64,000 bases of DNA from Streptomyces flavofungini (GTDB lineage: Bacteria; Actinomycetota; Actinomycetes; Streptomycetales; Streptomycetaceae). Positions 1 through 8,622 of the stretch are shown here, one piece after another; position 1 is the stretch's first letter, and every line of letters starts with the position of its first letter. The position numbers and the translations under genes were made by a program. Below the pieces are notes generated by a model that was not told the DNA's origin, made no database searches, and worked only from the letters and a program-made list of their open reading frames with translations. The stretch covers positions 4,352,501 through 4,416,500 of the forward strand of contig NZ_CP128846.1 in assembly GCF_030388665.1 (NCBI RefSeq), in the 5' to 3' direction.

Positions 1-177
1 ACGCCGTCGCGGTTGCACGACGCGGAAACCGAATCTTCGAACGCGGAGACGCCCCAGTTCAAGCGGTCTGGACCATCGGATCGAACACAGAACTTACACA
101 GTTCCTACAACGCCTTCCGCTCCGGGAGGCCCCAACGGCCACGGAAGCACCGCCTCCGCGTCTCCGGCCGGCCTCGC
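1..177. other. Non-coding stretch downstream of asd
   Basis: I see no convincing gene here. The only structure is a short perfect inverted repeat at 90-104 (GAACT, five bases, AGTTC), which could belong to the promoter of a minus-strand gene beyond the left edge. The assignment is speculative. Confidence 0.3.
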
Positions 178-1239
178 TCAGGCTCCGCCGGTGAACTCGC
201 CCGCCACCAGCTCCGCGATCTGCGTGGTGTTCAGGGCCGCGCCCTTGCGCAAGTTGTCCCCGCACGCGAAGAATTCCAGCGCCGTCGGGTCGTCGAGGGC
301 GCGGCGCAGCCGTCCGACCCACGTCGGATCGGTGCCCGTGGCGTCGGCGGGGGTCGGGAACTCACCGGCGGCGGGGTCGTCGAAAAGGACGACGCCCGGC
401 GCGGTCGCCAGGATCTCGCGGGCGTGCGCCACGGTCACCTCGGCCTCGAAGCGCGCGTGCACCGTCACCGAGTGGGTGGTGACGACGGGGACGCGGACGC
501 AGGTGACGGCGACCTTCAGGTCGGGCAGGCCGAGGATCTTGCGGGACTCGTCGCGGACCTTCATCTCCTCCGAGGACCAGCCGTCCTCGCGGAGCGCGCC
601 GACCCACGGCACGACGTTCAGGGCGACGGGCTCGGGGAAGGGCCCGGTGTCGTCGCCCACGGCCCGGCGGACGTCACCGGGGCCGGTGCCGAGCTCCGAG
701 CCCGCGACGAGCTTCAGCTGCCGCCGCAGGGTGTCGATGCCGTCCTTCCCGGCCCCGCTCACCGCCTGGTACGAGGAGACGATCAGCTCGCGCAGGCCGA
801 ACTCGGCGTGCAGGGCGCCGAGGGCGACGATCATCGACAGGGTGGTGCAGTTGGGGTTGGCCACGATGCCGCGGGGCCGCAGCCGGGCGGCGTGCGGGTT
901 GACCTCGGGCACGACCAGCGGGACGTCCGGGTCCATCCGGAAGGCGGCGGAGTTGTCGACGACCACGACGCCGCGGGAGGCGGCGATGGGCGCCCACTGC
1001 TCGGCGACGTCGACGGGGACGTCGAACATGGCGACGTCCACGCCGTCGAAGACGTCCTCGCTGAGCGCGAGGACCTCGACCTCCGCACCGCGCACGGCCA
1101 GCTTGCGGCCGGCCGAGCGCGGTGAGGCGACGAGTCGGATCTCGCCCCAGATGTCGGCGTGCTGCGACAGGATCTGGAGCATCACCGTGCCGACGGCCCC
1201 GGTCGCTCCGACGACCGCGAGCGTCGGCTTGCGGCTCAT
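178..1239 (-). CDS. asd: Aspartate-semialdehyde dehydrogenase
   Basis: This enzyme reduces beta-aspartyl phosphate to aspartate semialdehyde with NADPH, feeding lysine/diaminopimelate, threonine and methionine synthesis in the cytoplasm. The 353-residue protein opens with the Rossmann motif GATGAVG (residues 11-17) and carries the active-site cysteine in NPNCTT (Cys131). PEVNPH and a long dimerisation domain follow, as in the family. I chose the ATG at 1239 because it overlaps the lysC stop codon in an ATGA arrangement, implying translational coupling. A longer reading frame upstream is only the antisense continuation through lysC. Length and motifs are normal. Confidence 0.96.
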   Translation of the reverse strand: MSRKPTLAVVGATGAVGTVMLQILSQHADIWGEIRLVASPRSAGRKLAVRGAEVEVLALSEDVFDGVDVAMFDVPVDVAEQWAPIAASRGVVVVDNSAAFRMDPDVPLVVPEVNPHAARLRPRGIVANPNCTTLSMIVALGALHAEFGLRELIVSSYQAVSGAGKDGIDTLRRQLKLVAGSELGTGPGDVRRAVGDDTGPFPEPVALNVVPWVGALREDGWSSEEMKVRDESRKILGLPDLKVAVTCVRVPVVTTHSVTVHARFEAEVTVAHAREILATAPGVVLFDDPAAGEFPTPADATGTDPTWVGRLRRALDDPTALEFFACGDNLRKGAALNTTQIAELVAGEFTGGA

Positions 1240-2507
1240 CGCCCGGTGCCTCCATAGACCACGGCCTCGTCGGAGTCCGAGTCGAGCCCGAAGGCGGTGT
1301 GCACGGCGCGCACGGCCTCGTTCACGTCGTCGGCGCGGGTGACCACGGAGATGCGGATCTCGGACGTCGAGATCAGCTCGATGTTCACGCCCGCGTCGCT
1401 CAGCGCCTCGAAGAAGGTCGCCGTGACACCGGGGTTGGTCTTCATGCCGGCGCCGACGAGGGAGATCTTCGCGATCTGGTCGTCGTAGCGCAGGGAGTCG
1501 AAGCCGACCTGGGCGCGGGTCTTCTCCAGCGCGTCGATGGCCTTGCGGCCCTCGGTCTTCGGCAGCGTGAAGGAGATGTCGGTCAGGCCCGTCGAGGCGG
1601 CCGACACGTTCTGCACGACCATGTCGATGTTGACCTCGGCGTCGGCGATCGCCCGGAAGATCGACGCGGCCTCGCCCGGCTTGTCCGGGACGCCCACGAC
1701 CGTGATCTTGGCCTCGGACGTGTCGTGCGCGACACCGGAGATGATGGCCTGCTCCACCTTGCGGTCCCCTTGCGGTTCGTTGCTGACCCAGGTGCCCTGC
1801 AGTCCGCTGAAGGACGAGCGCACGTGGATCGGGATGTTGTAACGGCGGGCGTACTCCACGCAGCGGTGGAGCAGCACCTTGGACCCGGAGCTGGCGAGCT
1901 CCAGCATGTCCTCGAACGAGATCCACTCGATCTTCCGCGCCTTCTTCACGACGCGCGGGTCGGCGGTGAACACACCGTCGACGTCCGTGTAGATCTCGCA
2001 GACCTCCGCGTCGAGCGCGGCGGCGAGGGCGACAGCGGTGGTGTCGGAGCCGCCGCGGCCCAGCGTGGTGATGTTCTTGCCCTCCTGGCTGACGCCCTGG
2101 AACCCGGCGACGATGGCGATGTTGCCCTCGTCGATCGAGGTCCGGATGCGGCCGGGCGTGACATCGATGATGCGCGCTTTGTTGTGCACCGAGTCGGTGA
2201 TGACACCGGCCTGGCTGCCGGTGAACGACTGGGCGGCGTGGCCCAGGTTTTTGATCGCCATGGCAAGGAGGGCCATGGAGATCCGCTCTCCGGCGGTCAG
2301 CAGCATGTCGAATTCGCGCCCGGCAGGAATCGGCGATACCTGTCCGGCGAGATCGATCAACTCATCCGTCGTGTCACCCATCGCCGACACCACGACAACG
2401 ACCTGGTGGCCGTTCTTCTTGGCGTCGACGATCCTCTTGGCGACCCGCTTGATGCCCTCGGCATCGGCTACGGAGGAGCCTCCGTACTTCTGCACGACAA
2501 GGCCCAC
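1236..2507 (-). CDS. lysC: Aspartate kinase
   Basis: This enzyme phosphorylates aspartate in the first step of the aspartate-family amino acid pathway. The 423-residue protein has the N-terminal kinase motif VQKYGGSS, the substrate/nucleotide motif [12 protein letters not shown] around residue 150, and two C-terminal ACT regulatory domains from about residue 260. The GTG start is preceded by GAGGAG about eight bases upstream. Actinobacterial lysC genes often encode a separate beta subunit from an internal in-frame GTG; the GTG at VEQAIISGV could serve here, but I infer that only from family knowledge. It is co-transcribed with asd, which it overlaps by four bases. Confidence 0.96.
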   Translation of the reverse strand: MGLVVQKYGGSSVADAEGIKRVAKRIVDAKKNGHQVVVVVSAMGDTTDELIDLAGQVSPIPAGREFDMLLTAGERISMALLAMAIKNLGHAAQSFTGSQAGVITDSVHNKARIIDVTPGRIRTSIDEGNIAIVAGFQGVSQEGKNITTLGRGGSDTTAVALAAALDAEVCEIYTDVDGVFTADPRVVKKARKIEWISFEDMLELASSGSKVLLHRCVEYARRYNIPIHVRSSFSGLQGTWVSNEPQGDRKVEQAIISGVAHDTSEAKITVVGVPDKPGEAASIFRAIADAEVNIDMVVQNVSAASTGLTDISFTLPKTEGRKAIDALEKTRAQVGFDSLRYDDQIAKISLVGAGMKTNPGVTATFFEALSDAGVNIELISTSEIRISVVTRADDVNEAVRAVHTAFGLDSDSDEAVVYGGTGR

Positions 2508-2727
2508 GTGCGCTCCTCGCTCAATCCGTCTCGTTCCGCATCACTGCGGTCGGCTCAGTCTAACGAGCGGCCGAAATCCGCCCCGCGAGTATCAGATCGT
2601 GAGATGTCCCGCTCACGCCTTGATCATCACGGTGGCCCTTTGTCCTCCGGCCGCTCCGGGGAGTCCTCTGCCCGCTGCGAACCGGGGCACTCCGGAAAGT
2701 GGGCCGGGTCACATGGGTCGGCGGCGT

Positions 2728-3306
2728 TCAGTCCACGTACTCCTTGAGCTTCTCCGTGTCGAGGGTGATGCCGACCGGGCCGGGCAGCTCCACGCTGTCA
2801 CCGAAGGATCGCCGGGTCACGCGGCGGTACGTTCCGTCCTTCAAGTCGGCGTACACCCGGACCTCGTTGTTCTCGCGGTCGACGAGCAGATAGACGGGGA
2901 TACCTGTGGCGGCGTAGGCGTCGGGCTTCTCGACACGGTCGCGGCTGTCGGCGTCGCGATCACAGGAAGTGACCTCCACGGCCATCAGCACCCCCGCGGG
3001 GTCGGCCCATTGCCCTTGGCCCACGAAGTTCTCGTCCGGCGCGAGCACACCGTCCGGAATGGCTCGCCCCTTCCGGTACCCCTTGACCTTCAGCCCTTGC
3101 TCCGGAAACAGGGACAGCTCGGGGCGCCGCTGCATGCAGTACTTGATCAGCCACATGACGATCTGGCCGTGAGAACCGTCCGGCACGGGCTTGACCTGGA
3201 CCTTTCCATTGATGAACTCCAGCCGCACGGTCTCGGGCGCGCAGCGGGCCAGCTCCTCGAAGTCCTCGATGGACATCTGGGGCCGGTCCGTGGTCCTGGG
3301 GGTCAT
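2728..3306 (-). CDS. Uma2-family (DUF820) putative endonuclease-like protein
   Basis: The 192-residue protein has the layout of the Uma2/DUF820 family, a PD-(D/E)XK-nuclease-like fold: MSIEDFEEL near the start, LEFINGKV, PDGVLAP, VEVTS and a late YLLVDRENNEVRVY strand. Family members are very numerous in streptomycetes and cyanobacteria, and their role is unproven. An AAGGAGG eight bases before the ATG at 3306 supports this start. A second ATG at 3360, 18 codons upstream, overlaps the stop of the preceding gene as ATGA, so coupled initiation there is also possible. Confidence 0.8.
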   Translation of the reverse strand: MTPRTTDRPQMSIEDFEELARCAPETVRLEFINGKVQVKPVPDGSHGQIVMWLIKYCMQRRPELSLFPEQGLKVKGYRKGRAIPDGVLAPDENFVGQGQWADPAGVLMAVEVTSCDRDADSRDRVEKPDAYAATGIPVYLLVDRENNEVRVYADLKDGTYRRVTRRSFGDSVELPGPVGITLDTEKLKEYVD

Positions 3307-3356
3307 GGCGTCGCCTCCTTGACTCCATGGTGCCCGGACCAGCTCGTGTTGCACGC

Positions 3357-4334
3357 TCATCCGCGCCCCCTCGGCGCCGGCCCGGCCGCACGGCGGGCCT
3401 CGTCGACGGCCACCGGCGGCTCCACCGGGCAGAGGCCAGGCAGAAGCGCCTCCAGGGCGAACTCGCGCGGCGGTCCCGCCTCGTCATCGATGCCGCACTC
3501 CGCGCGGCACTCGGCGCACAGCCCGTTGATGAGCTCCGCGGACGTCTCCGGCTCTTCGCAGAGGCCGCAGACGATCACCGCCCGGGTGACGCGGGCGCGC
3601 AGCCGGGTCTTGCCCGGGCCCTTGGGCAGCTTGGCGGGCTTGGGGGGCATCTTGTTCTCCAATCGGATACGGGTGAAGCCGCCCGGGTTGGTGACGGCCT
3701 CGGGTAGCCCGGAGGCCAGCTCCTGGAGCAGGTCGGCCGGGGTCGCCCCGCGTGCCAGCCACTCGGCGGCGAGGGGTTCGAGGGCCCGGCAGTCACGCTC
3801 GGACAGCGCGAGCCGCGAGTCCGCTGCGCGGAGCCGGACGAGGGCTTGGTGGGCGGCGCTTGCCTCCGGCCAGGGTTCAGCGGGGACGGCCTCCGGCCCG
3901 GGTCCGGCGGGCTCGGGCTCCGCCTCGGGTTCGGCCTCTTCGTCGACCCGGGCGAGGCCCGGACCGTACTGGTCCGTCACGTCCCGCCCGTGCCGCTCCC
4001 GCGCGAACTCGGCCCACCATTCAGCCGACTTGGGCTCCCTGGACCAGTACGTCCTGGTCACCCAGCGCATCGAGTTGTCCTCGATGGTCAGGTGTTCCTT
4101 GATCCAGCGGAGGTGGCCCGCCGTGATCAGGTTTCCCATCGACGTACGGACGGCTTGCTGGCCGTAGCGCGGATGCTCGGCGGCGATGACCTTGTGACCC
4201 ATCGCCGCGCCAACGGCGAGGTGGTCGATGAAGGTCGCGATCTCCGCGTCGCGTGCGCCCAAGTGTGCGAAGTCGGCTTCGCTGTGCGGGGCTTCGTCAC
4301 CCGCGGGGCGTTTGCCGTAGCCCGTTTTCGCCAT
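3357..4334 (-). CDS. Conserved hypothetical protein, winged-helix-like N-terminus with C-terminal cysteine pairs
   Basis: The 325-residue protein is not firmly recognised. Residues about 20-100 (HLGARDAEIATFIDHL, GHKVIAAEH, TSMGNLITAGHLRWIKEHL) look like a MarR/winged-helix region used by some streptomycete regulators. A Glu/Pro-rich linker and an arginine/lysine-rich segment follow. A CGLCEEPE...GLCAEC stretch near the C-terminus offers cysteine pairs that could bind zinc. The ATG at 4334 is chosen by similarity of the downstream text to a domain start; its ribosome-binding site is weak. It lies directly upstream of the Uma2-like gene and may be co-transcribed with it. Confidence 0.55.
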   Translation of the reverse strand: MAKTGYGKRPAGDEAPHSEADFAHLGARDAEIATFIDHLAVGAAMGHKVIAAEHPRYGQQAVRTSMGNLITAGHLRWIKEHLTIEDNSMRWVTRTYWSREPKSAEWWAEFARERHGRDVTDQYGPGLARVDEEAEPEAEPEPAGPGPEAVPAEPWPEASAAHQALVRLRAADSRLALSERDCRALEPLAAEWLARGATPADLLQELASGLPEAVTNPGGFTRIRLENKMPPKPAKLPKGPGKTRLRARVTRAVIVCGLCEEPETSAELINGLCAECRAECGIDDEAGPPREFALEALLPGLCPVEPPVAVDEARRAAGPAPRGRG

Positions 4335-4552
4335 GGGGTGCGACGGGGACGGCAGGACAGGATTAAGCTTGGCGTAAGCCACGATCGAAGCTCGCAATTC
4401 GATCCGTAGGTCTAGGCCTCGGTACCGGTGTTGGCGCACCGGCCGGGGCCGTTTCTTTGTCGCGAACCTAGGCCGACTTTACGTTCCGAAGCAAGCTGAC
4501 CACGGAACGTCACCCTTGAGGGTGATGCACCGTTCAACTCCCTTAGCGGGTG

Positions 4553-4580
4553 GGTTGGTTGGGTCTGAATTCAACCAACC
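4553..4580. terminator. Perfect inverted repeat downstream of the DUF397 gene
   Basis: A nine-base perfect stem (GGTTGGTTG at 4553-4561, CAACCAACC at 4572-4580) encloses a ten-base loop. It lies just past the stop codon of the minus-strand DUF397 gene, so it probably ends that transcript. A smaller hairpin (CACCCT/AGGGTG) occurs near 4511-4524. Confidence 0.55.
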
Positions 4581-4612
4581 AAACCCCGGGGGAAGAGCTC
4601 GGGTCCCGGGGC

Positions 4613-4801
4613 TCAAGCTCCGGGCCGACCTGCGGAGATGAAGGCCTTCCAGGCGGGGGGAGAGACGTTCAGGCGGGGGCCTGCGGTCTGCTTGGAGTCG
4701 CGTATGTGGACGGCGTCGGGTTCGCCGAGGGCGACTTCGACGCAGGCATCGCCCTCGTCGTCGCTGTAGCTGGACTTGAACCATCGCAGTGCTGCGTTCA
4801 T
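4613..4801 (-). CDS. DUF397 domain protein
   Basis: The 62-residue protein starts with ALRWFKSSYS and contains ACVEVAL and VHIRDSK followed by AWKAFI, the hallmarks of DUF397. This small family is nearly always encoded next to Xre/DUF5753 regulators in streptomycetes, where the pair is discussed as a toxin-antitoxin-like or developmental regulatory module (BldB/WhiJ-related loci). Its ATG overlaps the end of the upstream regulator by four bases, so the two are translationally coupled. Confidence 0.9.
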   Translation of the reverse strand: MNAALRWFKSSYSDDEGDACVEVALGEPDAVHIRDSKQTAGPRLNVSPPAWKAFISAGRPGA

Positions 4802-5616
4802 AGGGCACCCACCATCCGCTCGATGAAGCGGGACGACTCATCCGGGTCGAGAGCCACTGTACGCAGCATGCCGAGGCGCTCAATGTGCGCGCTCACCACC
4901 TCGGGGTCGGCCGTCAGTTGGCTCACCGACTGTCCCGTCGAGTAGGCGAGACGTTCGTGTTCACGGGTTTCCAGCAACACCATGGGCCCGATGAGGGCGG
5001 TGGACGTCGCCCGCTCGTAAGGCAGCACCTGCAACTCGACGTTGGGCAGCTCCCCCATCTCCAGCAGGTGGTTCAACTGCTCCTTGTACACATCCGGGCC
5101 GCCCAACGGGCACCGCAGCACCGCCTCGTAGATCACGAAGCTGAACGACACCGGGGGCTTGCACGTGAGGAGCGCCTGCCGTTCCAGCCGAGCCGCGATC
5201 CGCTCTGCAGCCGTTCCGTCATCGACCGGCGGGCGGCGGTTGCCGATGAGGAAACGTACGTAGGCATCAGACTGCAACAACCCTGGGATCAGGGCGATTT
5301 CGTACCACCACAAGCTGATCGCATCCCGCTCGTACTGCATGAAGTCCTGAGCCCTAGCCGGAAACGGCTCCCGCCTCACATAGTCCTTACCCGCGCTCAG
5401 CAACCCTTCCGCATGGCACAACTCATCGGCCACATCCAGGACCCGGGCCGTCGGCATCCGTACGCCCTGCTCCATCGCCTTGATGGTGTCCGGCGAGTAG
5501 TTGGACGCCGCCCCCAGCTCCTCGCGCGTCACGTTCGCCTTGGTGCGCCAGCGTTTCAGCTGGTTGCCGCCGTACCTCCACGTACCGGGAGACGTGGAGT
5601 TGTACTGGACCGACAC
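4798..5616 (-). CDS. Xre-type regulator with DUF5753 domain
   Basis: This is a DNA-binding regulator of the type paired with DUF397 proteins. The N-terminal HTH spans roughly residues 15-70 (QLKRWRTKANVTREELGAA, SPDTIKAMEQGVR), and the rest is the DUF5753 ligand- or partner-binding domain (YERDAISLWWYEIALIPGLLQSDAY, LPYE, LLE, SVSQLTAD). I prefer the GTG at 5616, which has GGGAGG at good spacing. An in-frame GTG nine bases upstream at 5625 sits directly on that Shine-Dalgarno sequence and is less likely. No RsbW-like ATPase gene, sometimes found in such loci, is present. Confidence 0.88.
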   Translation of the reverse strand: MSVQYNSTSPGTWRYGGNQLKRWRTKANVTREELGAASNYSPDTIKAMEQGVRMPTARVLDVADELCHAEGLLSAGKDYVRREPFPARAQDFMQYERDAISLWWYEIALIPGLLQSDAYVRFLIGNRRPPVDDGTAAERIAARLERQALLTCKPPVSFSFVIYEAVLRCPLGGPDVYKEQLNHLLEMGELPNVELQVLPYERATSTALIGPMVLLETREHERLAYSTGQSVSQLTADPEVVSAHIERLGMLRTVALDPDESSRFIERMVGAL

Positions 5617-5694
5617 AGCGGCCACCTCCCACAGCTACACGTGCGCGTGTCACCCCGCAGTCACTACCGAGCGTAGCCCGCCGGGCAGCACGGT

Positions 5695-6105
5695 GTGACC
5701 ATGAACTACGCGATTCACTGGCCCGACTGGGTCCCGGTGGCGGGCCACCAACTCCGGGTGTCCGGCGTGCACTTCGACGCGCTGCGCGTCCCCGGCGTAC
5801 GCGGGGAGCTGGTGGCGGCGCGCCTGATCGAGGAGGCGGACGGGGACGCGGGCCCCGTGATCTGCGAGGCCGTCGGCTTCCGGTGGATGTACTTCCTGGT
5901 GGCGCCCGGCACGGCGAGGGGGTACGCCTGGCCGCTCGGGGTGCAGCGGTTCGGCGGGGCGGGCTGCCGCACGGTGACGTACATCGGCGTACCGGCCCTG
6001 GACGGCAACACCTGGCCGCTGCGCTGGTACAGCGAGCCGACGCCGACGGCGCCGTTCGTGGACGCGGCGATGCTGCGGGCGGCGCTGGAGTGCGCGCCCG
6101 CCTAG
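5695..6105 (+). CDS. Conserved hypothetical, possibly primase/polymerase N-terminal-like
   Basis: The protein has 136 residues. It shares a pattern with the product at 21358-21873: FDALRVPG near residue 28, GPVI near 53, a Y/F-rich strand ending in LVA, and TYIGVP further on. This layout recalls the N-terminal domain of streptomycete bifunctional DNA primase/polymerase-like proteins, but without a visible catalytic motif, so I make no functional claim. The start is either GTG 5695 or ATG 5701; neither has a clear ribosome-binding site. It is divergent from the Xre/DUF5753 regulator, whose start lies about 80 bases away. Confidence 0.55.
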   Translation: MTMNYAIHWPDWVPVAGHQLRVSGVHFDALRVPGVRGELVAARLIEEADGDAGPVICEAVGFRWMYFLVAPGTARGYAWPLGVQRFGGAGCRTVTYIGVPALDGNTWPLRWYSEPTPTAPFVDAAMLRAALECAPA

Positions 6106-7202
6106 GCTCCGGGGCCAGGCCCCCTCGGCAGCTCCACGGTGACGCGGAGCCCGCCCTCGGGGCGCGGGGCGAGGGTGAGGGTGCCGTCGTGCGCGTGGGT
6201 GATGGTCTTGACGATGGCGAGGCCGAGGCCGAGGCCCGCGTGGTCGGCGGTGTGCAGGCGTTCGGCACCGCGCTGGAAGGGTTCGGTGAGGGTCGCGGCC
6301 AGCTCGGCGGAGACCTCCTCGCCGGTGTTCTCGACGGTGAGCGCCACCGTCCTGGGGCGCAGGGCGGTGGTGACCCACACCGTGCCGCGCGCGGGCACGT
6401 TGTGGACGATCGCGTTGTGCACGAGGTTCGTCGTCAGCTGGAGCAGGAGCGCCTGCGAGCCGGACGTCGGGGTGATGTCGCCGGAGGTCTCCAGGGTGAC
6501 CCCGCGCTTCTCGGCGAGGGGGAGGAGGGTTTCGGTGGCCTCTTCCGCCATCAGGGACAGGTCGACGTGTTCCCGGGTGAAGGCGCGCTGGTCGGCACGG
6601 CTGAGCAGGAGCAGGGCCTCGGTGAGGTCGATGGCGCGGGTGTTGACGGTGTGGAGGCGGTCCATGACTTCCTTCGCGTCATGGTCCGGATCGGTGCGGG
6701 CCACGTCGATCAGCGTCTTGGAGACGGCCAGCGGGGTGCGCAGCTCGTGCGAGGCGTTGGCCGCGAACCTCCGCTGCTCGCCGACGTGCGCTTCGAGGCG
6801 CGCGAGCATCGCGTCGAAAGCGTCGGCGAGTTCGCGGAACTCGTCCTTGCGGCCCGGCATGCGGATCCGGTGGGAGAGCGATCCGTCGGCGGCCATGCGG
6901 GTGGCGTCCGTGATGCGGGTCAGCGGGGCGAGCATGCGACCGGCGAGGAACCATCCGCCCAGGAGTCCGAAGACCAGCAGGAACACCATGACCCCGGCTG
7001 CCGTCGGCGCGAACCCGCGCACCATGTCGGTGCCCGGAGTCTGTCTCCACGCCCCCTCCTCGTTGGTCCGCAACCATCCCTGGCTCAGCAGGAAGAACCC
7101 CGCGGCGCCGATGAGCAGCACCCCCGCGAGCATGAGGAATCCGGTGTAGCTGAGGGTGAGCTTGAGGCGGACGCTCAGACCGGACCGCCTAGTCACGGTC
7201 AT
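6102..7202 (-). CDS. cutS: Sensor histidine kinase, CutS-like
   Basis: This is a membrane sensor kinase of 366 residues. Two transmembrane segments (about 18-40 and 69-88) flank a short extracytoplasmic loop, and a HAMP linker follows. The phosphoacceptor box SHELRTPLAV holds His152; an N-box (LVHNAIVHN) and a G-box (GLGLGLAIV) end the ATPase domain. The ATG at 7202 overlaps the end of the response-regulator gene by 14 bases, the usual coupling in this system. Resemblance to the streptomycete CutRS pair rests on the short sensor loop, gene order and the neighbouring VanY-like gene. The stop codon overlaps the tail of the convergent hypothetical gene. Confidence 0.88.
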   Translation of the reverse strand: MTVTRRSGLSVRLKLTLSYTGFLMLAGVLLIGAAGFFLLSQGWLRTNEEGAWRQTPGTDMVRGFAPTAAGVMVFLLVFGLLGGWFLAGRMLAPLTRITDATRMAADGSLSHRIRMPGRKDEFRELADAFDAMLARLEAHVGEQRRFAANASHELRTPLAVSKTLIDVARTDPDHDAKEVMDRLHTVNTRAIDLTEALLLLSRADQRAFTREHVDLSLMAEEATETLLPLAEKRGVTLETSGDITPTSGSQALLLQLTTNLVHNAIVHNVPARGTVWVTTALRPRTVALTVENTGEEVSAELAATLTEPFQRGAERLHTADHAGLGLGLAIVKTITHAHDGTLTLAPRPEGGLRVTVELPRGPGPGA

Positions 7203-7884
7203 CGCTCCCGCGCCCGGTGCCGGGCGTCGTGTCGATGCGGTAGCCGACGCCCGGCACGGTGGCGATGAGCCAGGGTTCGCCGAGGCGTTTGCGCAGGGCG
7301 GAGACCGTGATGCGGACGGCGTTGGTGAACGGGTCGGCGTTCTCGTCCCACGCGCGCTCCAGGAGCTCTTCGGCGCTGACGACACCGCCTTCGGCGGCGA
7401 CGAGGACTTCGAGGACCGCGAACTGTTTGCGGGTGAGCGCGACGTAGCGGTCGTCGCGGTAGACCTCGCGGCGGAACGGGTCCAGGCGCAGGCCCGCGAT
7501 CTCCCGCACGGGGGGCCTGCTGTGGGCGCGTCTGCGGTCGAGTGCCCTGAGCCTGAGCGCGAGTTCACGGAGCTCGAAGGGTTTCGTGAGGTAGTCGTCG
7601 GCGCCGAGTTCGAACCCGGAGGCCTTGTCGTCGAGGCGGTCGGCCGCGGTGAGCATGAGGATCGGCATGCCGCTGCCGGAGGCGACGATGCGCTTGGCGA
7701 TCTCGTCGCCCGACGGCCCGGGCACATCGCGGTCGAGTACGGCGATGTCGTACGCGTTGACGCTCAGCAGCTCAAGCGCGGTGTCGCCGTCACCCGCGAT
7801 GTCCGCCGCGATCGCCTCCAGGCGCAGGCCGTCGCGAATGGCCTCCGCCAGATAGGGCTCGTCCTCGACGATCAGCACACGCAT
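7189..7884 (-). CDS. cutR: OmpR-family response regulator, CutR-like
   Basis: The 231-residue regulator has a receiver domain (acidic pocket ED near residues 8-9, phosphoacceptor Asp51 in VLDRD, KPF later) and a C-terminal winged helix (LTRKQFAVLEVL, RKRLG, VPGVGYR) typical of OmpR/PhoB regulators. I start it at the ATG at 7884 (MRVLIVEDEP), where the receiver fold begins; upstream in-frame codons would add a sequence unlike any receiver. It is the partner of the overlapping kinase and is divergent from the VanY-like gene, with spaced direct repeats between them. Confidence 0.9.
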   Translation of the reverse strand: MRVLIVEDEPYLAEAIRDGLRLEAIAADIAGDGDTALELLSVNAYDIAVLDRDVPGPSGDEIAKRIVASGSGMPILMLTAADRLDDKASGFELGADDYLTKPFELRELALRLRALDRRRAHSRPPVREIAGLRLDPFRREVYRDDRYVALTRKQFAVLEVLVAAEGGVVSAEELLERAWDENADPFTNAVRITVSALRKRLGEPWLIATVPGVGYRIDTTPGTGRGSDDRD

Positions 7885-7906
7885 GACACAGACGCTACAA
7901 GCGGCC

Positions 7907-7937
7907 GCATATCGTCGGCATATCGAAAACCGCATAC
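7907..7937. promoter_or_regulatory. Direct repeats in the cutR/vanY divergent promoter region
   Basis: GCATATCG occurs at 7907-7914 and again at 7918-7925, an 11-base period, with a partial third copy (GCATAC) at 7932-7937. Tandem half-sites spaced about one helical turn apart are typical of OmpR-family binding. Their place between the regulator and the divergent peptidase gene suggests autoregulation and control of both; this is inference. Confidence 0.5.
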
Positions 7938-7971
7938 CCGCCCGCAACACCCCGGTTCCTTCACTGGCGGT

Positions 7972-8622
7972 ATGACGCGAACTCCCTCATCAGCGCGAAC
8001 AGCGCCCCATCGGACGCGATGGCTCCTCTTCCTCTTAGTGGCCACGGCCGTCACCATCACCGTCCTCGTCCACCAGGCACGCAAGCCCTCGTCCTCCCTC
8101 TCGCCCCCGTCCTACGGCTCCGGGGCGTCCCCGAACGGCGCCGCCCGGGGTGAGGTCCGTGGCCCGCTCACCGAGGCCGACGGCGTCGTCCCCGACCACG
8201 TGACGATCCACGACGACGGGATACCGGCCGTGGCCCGCCTCGACGAGGGCCTGCGCGACGCCCTGCGCGAAGCGGCGGGGGACGCCTCGGACGACGACGT
8301 CGACTTCTACGTCAACAGCGGCTGGCGCTCACCGGACTACCAGAACCAGCTCCTGCGCGAGGCCGTCGCCAAGTACGGCTCGAAGGACGAGGCCGCCCGC
8401 TGGGTGGCCACCGCGACGACGTCCCCGCACGTGGCGGGCGACGCGGTCGACATCGGGGACTCCGACGCCCAGAAGTGGCTGTCCGCGCACGGCGCCGCGT
8501 ACGGGCTCTGCCAGATCTACCGCAACGAGCCCTGGCACTACGAACTGCGCGACCACGCGGCCGACCGAGGCTGCCCCCACATGTACGCCGACCCCACCGA
8601 GGACCCGAGGACACGGCAGTGA
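7972..8622 (+). CDS. VanY-like D,D-carboxypeptidase, membrane-anchored
   Basis: The 216-residue protein is predicted to trim the D-Ala end of peptidoglycan stem peptides outside the membrane. A single N-terminal transmembrane/signal-anchor segment (about residues 16-34) precedes the peptidase domain. Zinc ligands are visible in SPHVAGDAVD (His153, Asp160) and in EPWHYEL (His189), matching the SxHxxGxAxD and ExxWH motifs of the VanY/LAS family. The ATG at 7972 has a weak ribosome-binding site. Its stop codon overlaps the GTG of the next gene as GTGA. Divergence from a CutRS-like system suggests cell-envelope stress control. Confidence 0.86.
   Translation: MTRTPSSARTAPHRTRWLLFLLVATAVTITVLVHQARKPSSSLSPPSYGSGASPNGAARGEVRGPLTEADGVVPDHVTIHDDGIPAVARLDEGLRDALREAAGDASDDDVDFYVNSGWRSPDYQNQLLREAVAKYGSKDEAARWVATATTSPHVAGDAVDIGDSDAQKWLSAHGAAYGLCQIYRNEPWHYELRDHAADRGCPHMYADPTEDPRTRQ

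Noticed and set aside
13..1125. Long plus-strand open frame over asd and similar long frames over lysC, clpB, kynU and the glycosyltransferase
   Set aside because: These are antisense or alternate-frame shadows produced by very high GC. Their translations are Arg/Ala/Gly-rich without known motifs, while the opposite strand encodes a recognisable protein.
3307..3360. Longer start for the Uma2-like protein at 3360
   Set aside because: The strong Shine-Dalgarno sequence favours the ATG at 3306, though coupling at 3360 is mentioned as an alternative.
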